Assembly: GCA_934692485.1 (NCBI GenBank)
Contig: CAKUTX010000011.1
Coordinates: forward strand, 1 to 43,804
Length of the DNA stretch: 43,804 nt
Direction of reading: 5' to 3'
Source: an uncultured Candidatus Melainabacteria bacterium
GTDB taxonomy: Bacteria > Cyanobacteriota > Vampirovibrionia > Gastranaerophilales > Gastranaerophilaceae
A program made the translations under genes and the position numbers. Below, one piece after another: positions 1 through 8,600 of this stretch. Below the pieces are notes generated by a model, which had not been told where the DNA came from, made no database searches, and was given only the letters and a program-made list of their open reading frames with translations. Each line of letters opens with the position of its first letter. Within the stretch, counting starts at the first letter, position 1.

Positions 1-117
1 TTGGAATTGCGCTTGAAACAACTTGATACAGACCAAAAAGCAATTCAAACCGAAATGGATGCTGTTCAAAAAGTTATTGAAAAGAACACTGAATCTTCAT
101 TCAAGACATTCGGCTAG
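1..117 (+). CDS. C-terminal end of an unidentified coiled-coil protein (partial)
   Basis: The first 38 codons read openly in frame 1 to a TAG at 115-117, so a gene enters from the left edge. The visible tail is charged and heptad-like (LKQLDTDQKAIQTEMDAVQK), suggesting a coiled coil, and ends in SSFKTFG. Nothing in it identifies a function. The last base of the stop codon is the first base of a 15-nt hairpin repeat. The terminator at 311-336 is the first plausible end for this transcript. Confidence 0.6.
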   Translation: MELRLKQLDTDQKAIQTEMDAVQKVIEKNTESSFKTFG

Positions 118-131
118 GAGCGTGCCGCTCC
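117..131. repeat. 15-nt hairpin repeat GGAGCGTGCCGCTCC, copy 1
   Basis: Perfect inverted repeat GGAGCG/CGCTCC around a TGC loop. The same 15 bases recur at 181-195. It is strikingly GC-rich for this AT-rich background and sits directly on the stop codon of the upstream gene. No T-tract follows, so it is not an intrinsic terminator as it stands. Confidence 0.75.
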
Positions 132-180
132 ACCCACCCATCAGACATTGGTTGGGCTTTCAAAACAAAAGACTTCGTAA

Positions 181-195
181 GGAGCGTGCCGCTCC
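181..195. repeat. 15-nt hairpin repeat GGAGCGTGCCGCTCC, copy 2
   Basis: Second identical copy, starting 64 bases after the first. Both copies are followed by CCA, which suggests a duplicated dispersed element and not a chance palindrome. Between this copy and the terminator at 311 the sequence is AT-rich with no convincing gene. Confidence 0.75.
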
Positions 196-310
196 AACAA
201 ATCAAATTAAATCAACTAAAAAAAAATTAACCTTCGCATTTGTTTAGGCTTAAATACTTGCGAGAATATATTTAAAAATTTATATATTTTGTTTCCTTTC
301 CCTTTTTCCC

Positions 311-336
311 AGACTAACGACAAGTTGGTCTTTTTT
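311..336 (+). terminator. Rho-independent terminator after the partial coiled-coil gene
   Basis: Stem AGACTAAC (311-318) pairs with GTTGGTCT (324-331), eight pairs including one G-U, with loop GACAA, and is followed by a run of T (331-336). It points rightward and ends the transcript entering from the left. The convergent minus-strand gene ends at 357. Confidence 0.75.
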
Positions 337-356
337 ATTTGGAAAAGGTTTTAGTA

Positions 357-2222
357 TTAATTTTCTGCTTTGTATAACCTTGCAAAAAAGCAAGAAACGT
401 GTTGTATGGAATCAACTCGAACCCATTGACGTGTAGCTTTAAATCTTATGGAATTGGCAGAGCGTTCAGGATTTTTATGAGAATAGTTGTTAATTTCGTC
501 GTTAAACAAGTGAAATTGGCACATTGCAACGCGTTTACAAGCATTCAACAGCTTATCCGCTAAAGTATCCATTTTTAAAAATTTGGCTAAGTAATATGCT
601 GCAATTAACCCTTCAGAGCGTGCGCCATCTGGATAATAATGATCTCCATATTCATAATAATATCCGCCTTCATAATCAATATAAGGGGAATCGTCTTTGC
701 GATAAGTTTTTTCGACCATTGTCGCTGCATCTTTAAAAACAAAGTTTATGTAATTTTGTTTTTGGAAATTTTTATCTTTTGACCATTCTTCTATTGCTTG
801 CATTAACCAAGCATCAGACGGTAATGCCGTAAACAAATCGGCATAAATATGAGGTCTTTCTTCTATAATCCAGTCAAGAGCTTTTTTCCCAATCTTCCTA
901 ACTTCTTTGGCTAAGACTTCATCGTCAAGAAAATTATTTGCAAATAAGCCTAAACCGAGCAATGCTTCTCCAGGATAATAAAAAGAAAAAGTCGCTTTAC
1001 GTTCTTCATCAGTCATATTGATTAATGGTTGACCGTTTTGAAACTGTGGATGAATGTAATAACCGAGAATTTCTCCGTTTTTATATACTCGACTCATTAT
1101 ATGACGAGTATATCCTTTTATATAATCATCGTACGATTTATCGCCTGTAAATGCTCTATATTGCATCATTGCGACCAATAAAACCCCTGTTCCGCCAAGT
1201 TTTGATTTTTTATTGTAAAACGCATAGCAACCTTTACCCCATTTCGTATCATGGAATTTTGTTATGGAAATACTCCAATCAACAGCTTTTTTTGCTGCTT
1301 TTATGTATTTTTCATCAGATGTTAATTCATAGGCTCTAATGAGTGCAATAATTCCGCCACAATGCCGCAAATCATTGTAGTACAAATTGTTTTCAGGTCT
1401 TGTTGGGTGCTCGTGGTCTTTGTAATTGTCATCACAGCAATCGTAATAATACAAAAATCTACCGTCGTCGTACATGTTTGCTAAAAGCCAATCTGCAGAT
1501 TTTACAACTTGTTTAAACAAAATATCATAACTAAATTCTGTATACCTGATGTTCCCTCGATACAAAGGAATACATTTGTTTTTGTATGTAACAAAAGCTC
1601 TGCTTCTAAACAAATAATATTCATAATCGCTTGATTGTGAAAGGATTTTTAATCTTTCAGAGCGACTATTGGAAAGTTTACCTATTGGAGTTTTTTTGAC
1701 TAAAGTTTCTAAAGCTGCTCGCAATCCCATATGGCTAAACAAAATTGCATCTGTAGGCATGTAATAGTATGAAATACCATCTTTTCTGAGTTCTAATCCA
1801 TTTATTCCTATTTCAAATCTGGAATTATCAAATCTTTCAGTATTTAGTTCTTTCGGGTTTACAGAATGCCTGTCAATTACGTATTCCAACATAATTCTGC
1901 ATTTATCTTCATTTCCTATATCAAACTCTGAAAATCGTTTGTTTTTTCGAAGCATTTCAATATCTCGATTTAGTGTTGTTTCTAAATTCTGACGTTTGCT
2001 CCCATAACGAATAAACTTTTGTCCTGATTGAAACAAAACAATATAAATAAGAGTTTCTGTTTTGTCAAAATTAATAAATTTTGATAAATCCAAATCAGTT
2101 ATAGAAACTTTTTCTCCTGAAATTAATGCTTTTCTAATCCTTTGTAAAACCTTATTTACCGCAGAAAAATCCTGATTAAAAAAAGCTCTTTCTTTATCAT
2201 TTTGTTCTTTGAAATCTAACAT
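357..2222 (-). CDS. AMMECR1-like / alpha-alpha toroid (six-hairpin glycosidase-like) protein
   Basis: 621 residues, no signal peptide or membrane segment. The N-terminal ~190 residues resemble an AMMECR1-like fold: a segment FEIGINGLELRKDG followed by a hydrophobic stretch with LRAALETLVKKT is reminiscent of the EIG..GL.I...G.RG motif region of that family. The remainder (~230-615) has repeated paired helices with aromatic and Gly turns (WLLANMYDDGRFLYYYD, GGIIALIRAYELT, GGYYYEYGDHYYPDGARSEG), as in (alpha/alpha)6 barrels of glycosidases, lyases and epimerases. The two-domain reading is inference; the substrate is unknown. It stands alone, divergent from the gene at 2317. Confidence 0.7.
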   Translation of the reverse strand: MLDFKEQNDKERAFFNQDFSAVNKVLQRIRKALISGEKVSITDLDLSKFINFDKTETLIYIVLFQSGQKFIRYGSKRQNLETTLNRDIEMLRKNKRFSEFDIGNEDKCRIMLEYVIDRHSVNPKELNTERFDNSRFEIGINGLELRKDGISYYYMPTDAILFSHMGLRAALETLVKKTPIGKLSNSRSERLKILSQSSDYEYYLFRSRAFVTYKNKCIPLYRGNIRYTEFSYDILFKQVVKSADWLLANMYDDGRFLYYYDCCDDNYKDHEHPTRPENNLYYNDLRHCGGIIALIRAYELTSDEKYIKAAKKAVDWSISITKFHDTKWGKGCYAFYNKKSKLGGTGVLLVAMMQYRAFTGDKSYDDYIKGYTRHIMSRVYKNGEILGYYIHPQFQNGQPLINMTDEERKATFSFYYPGEALLGLGLFANNFLDDEVLAKEVRKIGKKALDWIIEERPHIYADLFTALPSDAWLMQAIEEWSKDKNFQKQNYINFVFKDAATMVEKTYRKDDSPYIDYEGGYYYEYGDHYYPDGARSEGLIAAYYLAKFLKMDTLADKLLNACKRVAMCQFHLFNDEINNYSHKNPERSANSIRFKATRQWVRVDSIQHVSCFFARLYKAEN

Positions 2223-2316
2223 AAATCAATAATAACATTAATTAATAAACATGGCAAAATTTTTATTTATAGGTTTTAATAGAATAAGCTTAGAATTAAA
2301 AAAAGGAAATATGAAT

Positions 2317-3573
2317 ATGCAAATAGCCCCAATAACCCCAATATCTAACAGAAATATACATTCACGTAATAATTCAATAGAATCTAAACGTGTAACAGAA
2401 CCATCATTTACAGGTTTTAATTTTTTTAAAAAGTCTCCGAAATATGTTAAATTCGATTCGGATATAACGGTATTTTCTCCAAAGGAATTGAGAAAACTAC
2501 GAGAAAATGTTGCGCGTGAAATTAATGAAATTGTTTCCATGCCTGCAACACCGGCTTTGAAGAAAAGATTGAATGATTTATTGCGCTCTCCATTCGCAGA
2601 TTATAGAACAAACTTTTTTGGAAATAATTGTTCGAATCTTTCTGATTTAATAATACTAAGTCTAACGCCTGGAAAGGGCACTGAAACTTATAGACAATTT
2701 ATTTTGACTTCACTGTCAGAAACTATACCTATTGAGGTTTTAAAAGACAAATCTTTTAAAACTATTGCAGGTTGGCATGGGAATGAACCTTTAAAATATA
2801 TATTAGAGTCATATCATAAAATGAACGAGAATTCTCCGGAGGCTGTGGCTATAAGAAAAATGCTTAAAAGATTTAAGGAAGCAGATATTCCGGTTGTAAA
2901 TAAAGAGTTTTATCTTGCGGATAGTGTTGTTAATAATCAACCTATAATGAGTAAAACGTATATTGACTTGTTTGGAATTACTCCAAATGATAGTGTAAGG
3001 GTTCTTAGCACAAAAACAACTCGTACAACAAATTATTTCGATATGATTTATGAAAGATTTGGAAAACCAAAAATAATTGATAATCCTGTTACTAATACTA
3101 AATTTTTTATTGCAAATCCAGATAAGGCAAAATATTCTGATGGTTTTTATTTTAACTATGAAAATGTGAGTGAACCTATGTCATTATATAAGCTTTGCGG
3201 ATTATCAGAAAATGAAGAAATTAGAAATATTTTTGATGTAATTCCATTTATGAAAAATAATTTGCATGAATATCGTCCTCGAAATGAAAAAGCTTGCAAG
3301 CAAGTCAATGAATTTGAACATTTTTTAATAGGAGCACAAGATTATCACCCTGAACTTGCAAGTTTAGATTTTATTGAGAAATATATAAAATCCTATGATT
3401 TGAATGAACATAATGTTTTAGCGATTTTGAGAGATTATCCGCTTGTCAGATACAATGAAAAACTTGTAAATGAATTAGAGGCCAAAATAAAACTACTGGC
3501 ACAAAACCCGACAGAAGAAAATAAAAAAGAATTGGATTTGTTAACTAATATATACGATTACGTAAAACGTTAA
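2317..3573 (+). CDS. Hypothetical protein with N-terminal FTG motif
   Basis: 418 residues from ATG 2317, chosen because AGGAA lies about seven bases upstream; an in-frame ATG at 2311 is too close to it and one at 2251 lacks a ribosome site. The first 30 residues are polar and low complexity, ending in EPSFTGF at residues 29-34. This F-T-G motif recurs as FKG, FTG or FNG in other proteins of the window. The rest is Lys/Asn/Glu-rich and probably soluble: no signal peptide, membrane helix or catalytic motif could be recognised. A protein of this lineage-specific type has no assignable function from sequence alone. Confidence 0.8.
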   Translation: MQIAPITPISNRNIHSRNNSIESKRVTEPSFTGFNFFKKSPKYVKFDSDITVFSPKELRKLRENVAREINEIVSMPATPALKKRLNDLLRSPFADYRTNFFGNNCSNLSDLIILSLTPGKGTETYRQFILTSLSETIPIEVLKDKSFKTIAGWHGNEPLKYILESYHKMNENSPEAVAIRKMLKRFKEADIPVVNKEFYLADSVVNNQPIMSKTYIDLFGITPNDSVRVLSTKTTRTTNYFDMIYERFGKPKIIDNPVTNTKFFIANPDKAKYSDGFYFNYENVSEPMSLYKLCGLSENEEIRNIFDVIPFMKNNLHEYRPRNEKACKQVNEFEHFLIGAQDYHPELASLDFIEKYIKSYDLNEHNVLAILRDYPLVRYNEKLVNELEAKIKLLAQNPTEENKKELDLLTNIYDYVKR

Positions 3574-3708
3574 TTACCGCAAAAAACAAATTTGTTTCTA
3601 GTGTTTGCTGTATTTTTAGGAATGCAGGATGTAAATTCATAGCTATTTCTTTGCTAGTTTTTGTAAGGTTGGGTTAAAATACAGAAACGTAACAATTTCT
3701 TTAAGCTT

Positions 3709-3737
3709 TTGACATGTTAGAAAAGTTGTTGTTCAAT
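3709..3737 (+). promoter_or_regulatory. Probable sigma-70 promoter of the smc operon
   Basis: Consensus -35 TTGACA (3709-3714), 17-base spacer and a weak -10 TTCAAT (3732-3737), 25 bases before the smc start. The upstream gap 3574-3708 holds another possible -10 (TAAAAT near 3675) but no gene. Confidence 0.45.
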
Positions 3738-3762
3738 AGATAATAAGACTTGGTAGGAATTT

Positions 3763-6700
3763 ATGTACATAAAACAATTAGAGATAGATAATTTTAAATC
3801 ATTTGCAAATAAATCAGAAATCCCATTACTTAAAGGGTTTACTACTGTTTCTGGACCGAATGGCTCAGGAAAAAGTAATATTATTGACAGTGTTTTATTT
3901 GCTCTTGGGTTGGCAAATGCAAGTGAGTTGCGAGCTGAAAATCTGTCACATTTTATTTCTACCTATACGAAGAGAAATGATGCTTTTGTAAAAGTTACAT
4001 TTGGTGATACTGAAAATGGTGAAGATTTAAGCATCGGAAGAAAAATTCGCAAAACCTCTCAAGGTTATGCCAGTACGTATTATATAAATGATAGTGTTAC
4101 GACTTTGACAAATGTTCATGCTGTGCTTGAAAAATACAACGTAACTCCAAACAGTTACAATGTAATGATGCAGGGCGATGTTATGGGGATTACAAATTGT
4201 ACACCAAAAAACCGTCGTAAAATTATTGATGAAATTGCTGGTATTGCTGATTTTGACAGACGTATTGAACAAGCAACTAATGAACTTGAAACAGTGGAAC
4301 AAAGGGTTGAACGCTCTACTGTTATTTTGAATGAAGTTGATACTAGGCTTGAACAGCTAAAAGAAGAACGTGAAGTTGCATTAAAATATCAAAAGCTTAG
4401 AGAAGAAAAGCAAGGTCTTGAAAGTCAAATTAATAAAGTTAAATTCTTCGATATTAAAAGAAGCTTAGAAAAAGCTCATGAAAATATTTTGGAATTTACC
4501 AAAAAGAAAAAAGAGGAAGAAGTTAAAAATAAAGATTTGGATGAGCGATTAAATCTTATAAAACAGAAATATCAAGAGATTTCTGAGCTTGTAAAAGAAA
4601 AAGGCGAATCGCAACAAATAGAATTAAAGAAACAAGAAGAAGCTTTAAAAGGAGAAATAGATAGAAAAAATAATGCAACAAATTATGCAGATAAACAAAT
4701 TCATGACGGTTTGCGCTCAATTGAAAATGCAAAAAACGGGATTGAAAATTTCAAGAAAAAAATAGACGATTTTAAATTGAAAATTAAGTTGAAAGATGAT
4801 GAAATTGCCGTCATAAAGGAAAACACTAAAACAAGAGAAGCAGAATTAAAAAAAATACTCGAAGATATGACAGGTTTAAATGCCACTGCTGATCAACATA
4901 TTGAAAAACGAAATAATTTAAGAAAACAGCTTGAAGATTTAAAAGATGAAGAAACAAAACTAATTCAGACAAAATTGCCGTTAGAAAGTGAGTTGAAAAA
5001 TCTTCAAAGAGATTTGGAAGATGCAAAATTAAAATTTACAGAATTGACTGAGATGAAGTCAAGTTTTGCTACAAATCAGGATTTAAAGAAAACTCTTGTT
5101 GAACAATTGCAAAAAGAAATGAGCGATTTTAAGATTATTCAACAAAATGCTCTCCACGATTTGGATACGACAAAAAATGAAATTAATGATTTGAATTATA
5201 ACATTCAAATGGCATCTAAAAAAGTTGCTATCATGGAAACAAAAAAGCAGATGGCAGAAGATGCTAACTTTGGACGTGCTGTAGACACAATTATGAATGC
5301 AAAACTTCGAGGAGTTCATGCACCTCTTGTTAAGTTAGGTACGGTTGATAAAGAGTATTCTGTCGCGATGGAAGTTGCTTTTGGCGGTCGTATGGCTCAT
5401 ATTGTTGTTGATGATGAACATATTGCAGGTGTTGCAATTGAACTTTTAAAATCTTCAAATGCTGGGCGAGCAACGTTTATTCCTTTAAATAAAATTAAAA
5501 AGGCTCCAACAAGATTGCAATTACCTAAAGATAAAGGTGTAATTGACTTTGCAATCAATTTGGTAGATTTTGATGATGAATATATCGATGCGTTTTATTA
5601 CGCGGTTGGGGATACAATTGTTGTTGAAGATTTAGAGTCAGCTAAACGACTTATCGGCAAATATAGAATGGTAACATTGCAGGGCGAATTGCTTGAAAAA
5701 TCCGGTTCTATGACCGGAGGTGCAAGATTGCGTACAGGCTTAAGTTTTAGCCAAAATGATGATGATGAATTAAATAAATTTAAAGAACGTTTGAAAGAGA
5801 TGGAACAAAAGTTAGCAGCTCTTGAAAATAAAAAATCGTCACTTGAAGCGAAACTTGAAGATGTTAGAAGTAAATATTCAGATTCAATGAGCGAATTTTC
5901 AAAATCAAAAGTTGAATTAGACAATATGAATAAAAATTTTGAAAATAGCGAAAATATTTTAAAGGATAAATCTGAATTTATTGCGATAACGGAACCTAAA
6001 ATTCTCGAATTAAACAGAAAACTTGATAAGTTGGAAGAGCAAAATGTCAAAATATATGATGAAATGGCCGCTTGTCAAGAAAAAATTGAAGAAGTTGAAA
6101 AACTTATTAATGATAAAGATTTGAAGGATTTGAAAGAAAAAACAGAAGGTGTTGAAAACGAAATTAAAAGGCTTCAAACTAAATTGATGACGGCTGAGAA
6201 TGACAAGAATGAGCTTAATCGTCAGATTTCTTTCCATGAAAATCTTATAGAAACTAAAACCGAAGAAATTTCTAACATAGAACATAATAATGTTAAACTT
6301 GAAGAAGACAAAACTCGTTATAAAAATGATATTGTTGAATTAAACAAAAAAATGGAAGAGCTTCACGAACAGATAGTTCAGATTGAAGAAAAGCTTGGCA
6401 AGCTTCTAAAAGAACGTGATGAAATTAACTCTAATTTGATTGAGTTAGAAAAACAAAAGCACATAAAAGCTGCGGATATAGAACGTATTGCCGAGCAGAT
6501 AGAATCTTTTAAAGCTCGCAGAAGGGAACTTGAACCGCAACTCGAGACAGCTAGAAAGGATTTAGAGGAGTCAGGAGAAGATGTTTCAAAACTGGAACCT
6601 TTAGAAATATCAATAGATGAAATAACATCTAAAATTCAACGTTTGGAAAAGAAAATGACTGAGCTCGGAGATGTTAATATGAGAGCTTTGGCGGCCTATG

Positions 6701-7263
6701 ACGAAGTTTTGGCAAGACAAAACGAGTTGAAAGAACAGATAGATACTCTTTCTAAGGAGCGAAAAGAAATTCTTGAAAGAATGCAGGGTTATGAGCAATT
6801 GAAAAAAGAAACATTCATGAAAACTTATAATCATATAAATGAAAACTTTAAAGAAGTATTCCATCAACTGTCTGAAGGTGAAGGGGAACTTAAACTTGAG
6901 TGTCCTGATGATCCTTTGTCTGGTGGTATGACAATAGAAGCTCAGCCTCGAGATAAAAAGCTTCAAAGACTTGAAAGTATGTCAGGAGGAGAAAAATCAT
7001 TGACTGCTTTAGCGTTTGTGTTTGCAATTCAACGTTACATGCCATCACCTTTTTATGCATTTGATGAAGTTGATGCAAGTTTAGACACTATGAATGTTGA
7101 AAGAATTGCTCAAATGGTTCAAAACCAATCAAAGGATACTCAGTTTATTGTAGTAAGTCACAGACGTCCGATGATTGAGTCTGCAAACAGAACATTAGGT
7201 GTAACTCAAAAAGAAAAAGGGATTACGAAAGTAACCGGAATAAAACTGAGAGATGAAGATTAG
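3763..7263 (+). CDS. smc: Chromosome partition protein Smc
   Basis: 1166 residues, the usual length for bacterial Smc. It is the ATPase that, with ScpA and ScpB, forms the condensin ring that compacts and segregates the chromosome. The N-terminal head carries a Walker A loop (GPNGSGKSNIIDSV, about residues 30-43). Long Lys/Glu-rich coiled coils flank a hinge near residues 505-650 (with GGRMAHIVVDD and SGSMTGGAR). The C-terminal head has the ABC signature (SGGEKSLTALAF) and Walker B (FYAFDEVDASLD). The start at 3763 has AGGAATTT just upstream. It overlaps the scpA start, implying translational coupling. Confidence 0.97.
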   Translation: MYIKQLEIDNFKSFANKSEIPLLKGFTTVSGPNGSGKSNIIDSVLFALGLANASELRAENLSHFISTYTKRNDAFVKVTFGDTENGEDLSIGRKIRKTSQGYASTYYINDSVTTLTNVHAVLEKYNVTPNSYNVMMQGDVMGITNCTPKNRRKIIDEIAGIADFDRRIEQATNELETVEQRVERSTVILNEVDTRLEQLKEEREVALKYQKLREEKQGLESQINKVKFFDIKRSLEKAHENILEFTKKKKEEEVKNKDLDERLNLIKQKYQEISELVKEKGESQQIELKKQEEALKGEIDRKNNATNYADKQIHDGLRSIENAKNGIENFKKKIDDFKLKIKLKDDEIAVIKENTKTREAELKKILEDMTGLNATADQHIEKRNNLRKQLEDLKDEETKLIQTKLPLESELKNLQRDLEDAKLKFTELTEMKSSFATNQDLKKTLVEQLQKEMSDFKIIQQNALHDLDTTKNEINDLNYNIQMASKKVAIMETKKQMAEDANFGRAVDTIMNAKLRGVHAPLVKLGTVDKEYSVAMEVAFGGRMAHIVVDDEHIAGVAIELLKSSNAGRATFIPLNKIKKAPTRLQLPKDKGVIDFAINLVDFDDEYIDAFYYAVGDTIVVEDLESAKRLIGKYRMVTLQGELLEKSGSMTGGARLRTGLSFSQNDDDELNKFKERLKEMEQKLAALENKKSSLEAKLEDVRSKYSDSMSEFSKSKVELDNMNKNFENSENILKDKSEFIAITEPKILELNRKLDKLEEQNVKIYDEMAACQEKIEEVEKLINDKDLKDLKEKTEGVENEIKRLQTKLMTAENDKNELNRQISFHENLIETKTEEISNIEHNNVKLEEDKTRYKNDIVELNKKMEELHEQIVQIEEKLGKLLKERDEINSNLIELEKQKHIKAADIERIAEQIESFKARRRELEPQLETARKDLEESGEDVSKLEPLEISIDEITSKIQRLEKKMTELGDVNMRALAAYDEVLARQNELKEQIDTLSKERKEILERMQGYEQLKKETFMKTYNHINENFKEVFHQLSEGEGELKLECPDDPLSGGMTIEAQPRDKKLQRLESMSGGEKSLTALAFVFAIQRYMPSPFYAFDEVDASLDTMNVERIAQMVQNQSKDTQFIVVSHRRPMIESANRTLGVTQKEKGITKVTGIKLRDED

Positions 7264-8104
7264 AGATATGAATACAGCAGAAGCGACATTAAATTATAAT
7301 ATGGATTTGCCGGATTTAGGTTTGAGTAAAGACGGTAAGACAAAAAGCGAAGGTATCGGAATTTTAGTTGATATGGCAAAAGCCGGTAAAATAGATCCTT
7401 GGAATATTGATATAGTTGATGTTACCGACAAATATCTTGCTCATATGATTAATCTAAAATCTCAGAACTTACGCGTTACTGGTAGAACTTTTCTTTTTGC
7501 GGCAATTCTTTTAAAATTGAAATCAAATGTTCTTGAAGGAATTGATATTAACCAATTTGATTCAGAACCAGAAAATAATTTGGAATATGATGATGACGGT
7601 TTTATTGTAGATTATGGCGAAGATGATTATGTTCCGACAAATAATGTTATTTCTATAGATGAAGTTTTACAGAGAAGAACAAGTGTAAGACTAAATCATA
7701 ATCGCGTCGTAACTTTGAAAGACTTGATTAGACAATTGCAGTTTTATGAAAAGTTGGAGCATAAACAATCTTTAAAAAGTGCACACGAGAGAGCAAAAAG
7801 AAGGGTTCAATCATATTCAAGATTAACTCCTAACGATATTGTAAATCTTGCTCACGAGGAATATATTGAAAGTTGTGTTCAATCATTAAAAGAGAATTTG
7901 TCGCAAATCTTTGAGAAAAACGATAAAATAGAATTGAATGAATTGACTCTGTTGGGAATGGATAGAATAAGTGCTTATATTGCTTTATTGTTTCTTACAG
8001 CAGAGACTGATTATGAATTGAAACAGGATGAATTTTATTCAGATTTGTATGTAGTAAAAGGTGAAGAAAAACATGAAAATGGGACAGTTGAAATCCAGAA
8101 TTGA
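7253..8104 (+). CDS. scpA: Segregation and condensation protein A (ScpA)
   Basis: 283 residues, the kleisin that bridges the two Smc heads. The N-terminal segment (GILVDMAKAGKIDPWNIDIV, then a helix with FLFAAILLKLKSN) is typical of ScpA. An acidic linker (residues ~100-125) is followed by a C-terminal winged-helix region with LTLLGMDRISAYIALLFL. The start at 7253 overlaps smc by 11 bases; an ATG at 7268, four bases beyond the smc stop, is an equally reasonable start. Position between smc and scpB supports the assignment. Confidence 0.93.
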   Translation: MKIRDMNTAEATLNYNMDLPDLGLSKDGKTKSEGIGILVDMAKAGKIDPWNIDIVDVTDKYLAHMINLKSQNLRVTGRTFLFAAILLKLKSNVLEGIDINQFDSEPENNLEYDDDGFIVDYGEDDYVPTNNVISIDEVLQRRTSVRLNHNRVVTLKDLIRQLQFYEKLEHKQSLKSAHERAKRRVQSYSRLTPNDIVNLAHEEYIESCVQSLKENLSQIFEKNDKIELNELTLLGMDRISAYIALLFLTAETDYELKQDEFYSDLYVVKGEEKHENGTVEIQN

Positions 8105-8600
8105 AGCTGTTTTGTTTATAACAGCCAGAGCCGTTTCGTTAGAAGAAATCGCCGTGATTTTGGGAGAAGAAAAAGAACAAATTGAAGAAGCTATTTTGGA
8201 ATTAATTATGGATTATTCCTCAAGAGATGGTGCTTTAGAAATTGATGATGAAAACGGTTATATTTTACAGGTAAAAGAAGATTATATGGATTTGGTTGAA
8301 CTTTTATGCCCTGTTGATTTAAAGCCGGCTGTATTGAGAACATTGTCCGTAATTGCGTTAAAAGAACCTATTCGACAGACAGATTTGAAAGAGTTAAGAG
8401 GCTCTACATCTTATGAACATGTTCAGGAGCTTGTTGAAAAAGGCTTAATTTCTAAAACAAGAGATAAGAATGGTAGGAGTTTTAACTTAAAGACAACTCC
8501 AAAATTTGCAGAGTATTTTAAACTTAAAGGTGATACACGTTCTCTTGCGAAAATTCTTGAAATTGATAAAGGTGTTAAAGACAATGAGCCAAAACAATGA
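8073..8600 (+). CDS. scpB: Segregation and condensation protein B (ScpB)
   Basis: 175 residues, the winged-helix dimer that binds ScpA in the condensin complex. It has the ScpB opening IEAVLFITARAVSLEEIA and the second winged-helix core LRTLSVIALKEPIRQTDLKELRG followed by a recognition-type segment VQELVEKGLISKTRDKNGR (shown broken: the core lies at about residues 85-135). ATG 8073 is preferred because AGGTGA (8059-8064) lies eight bases upstream; a GTG at 8061 is the alternative. It overlaps scpA by 32 bases. Confidence 0.92.
   Translation: MKMGQLKSRIEAVLFITARAVSLEEIAVILGEEKEQIEEAILELIMDYSSRDGALEIDDENGYILQVKEDYMDLVELLCPVDLKPAVLRTLSVIALKEPIRQTDLKELRGSTSYEHVQELVEKGLISKTRDKNGRSFNLKTTPKFAEYFKLKGDTRSLAKILEIDKGVKDNEPKQ

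Noticed and set aside
23..247. 74-residue frame across the twin hairpins
   Set aside because: It overlaps the in-frame tail of the upstream protein and reads through the repeat DNA; no ribosome site or family resemblance.
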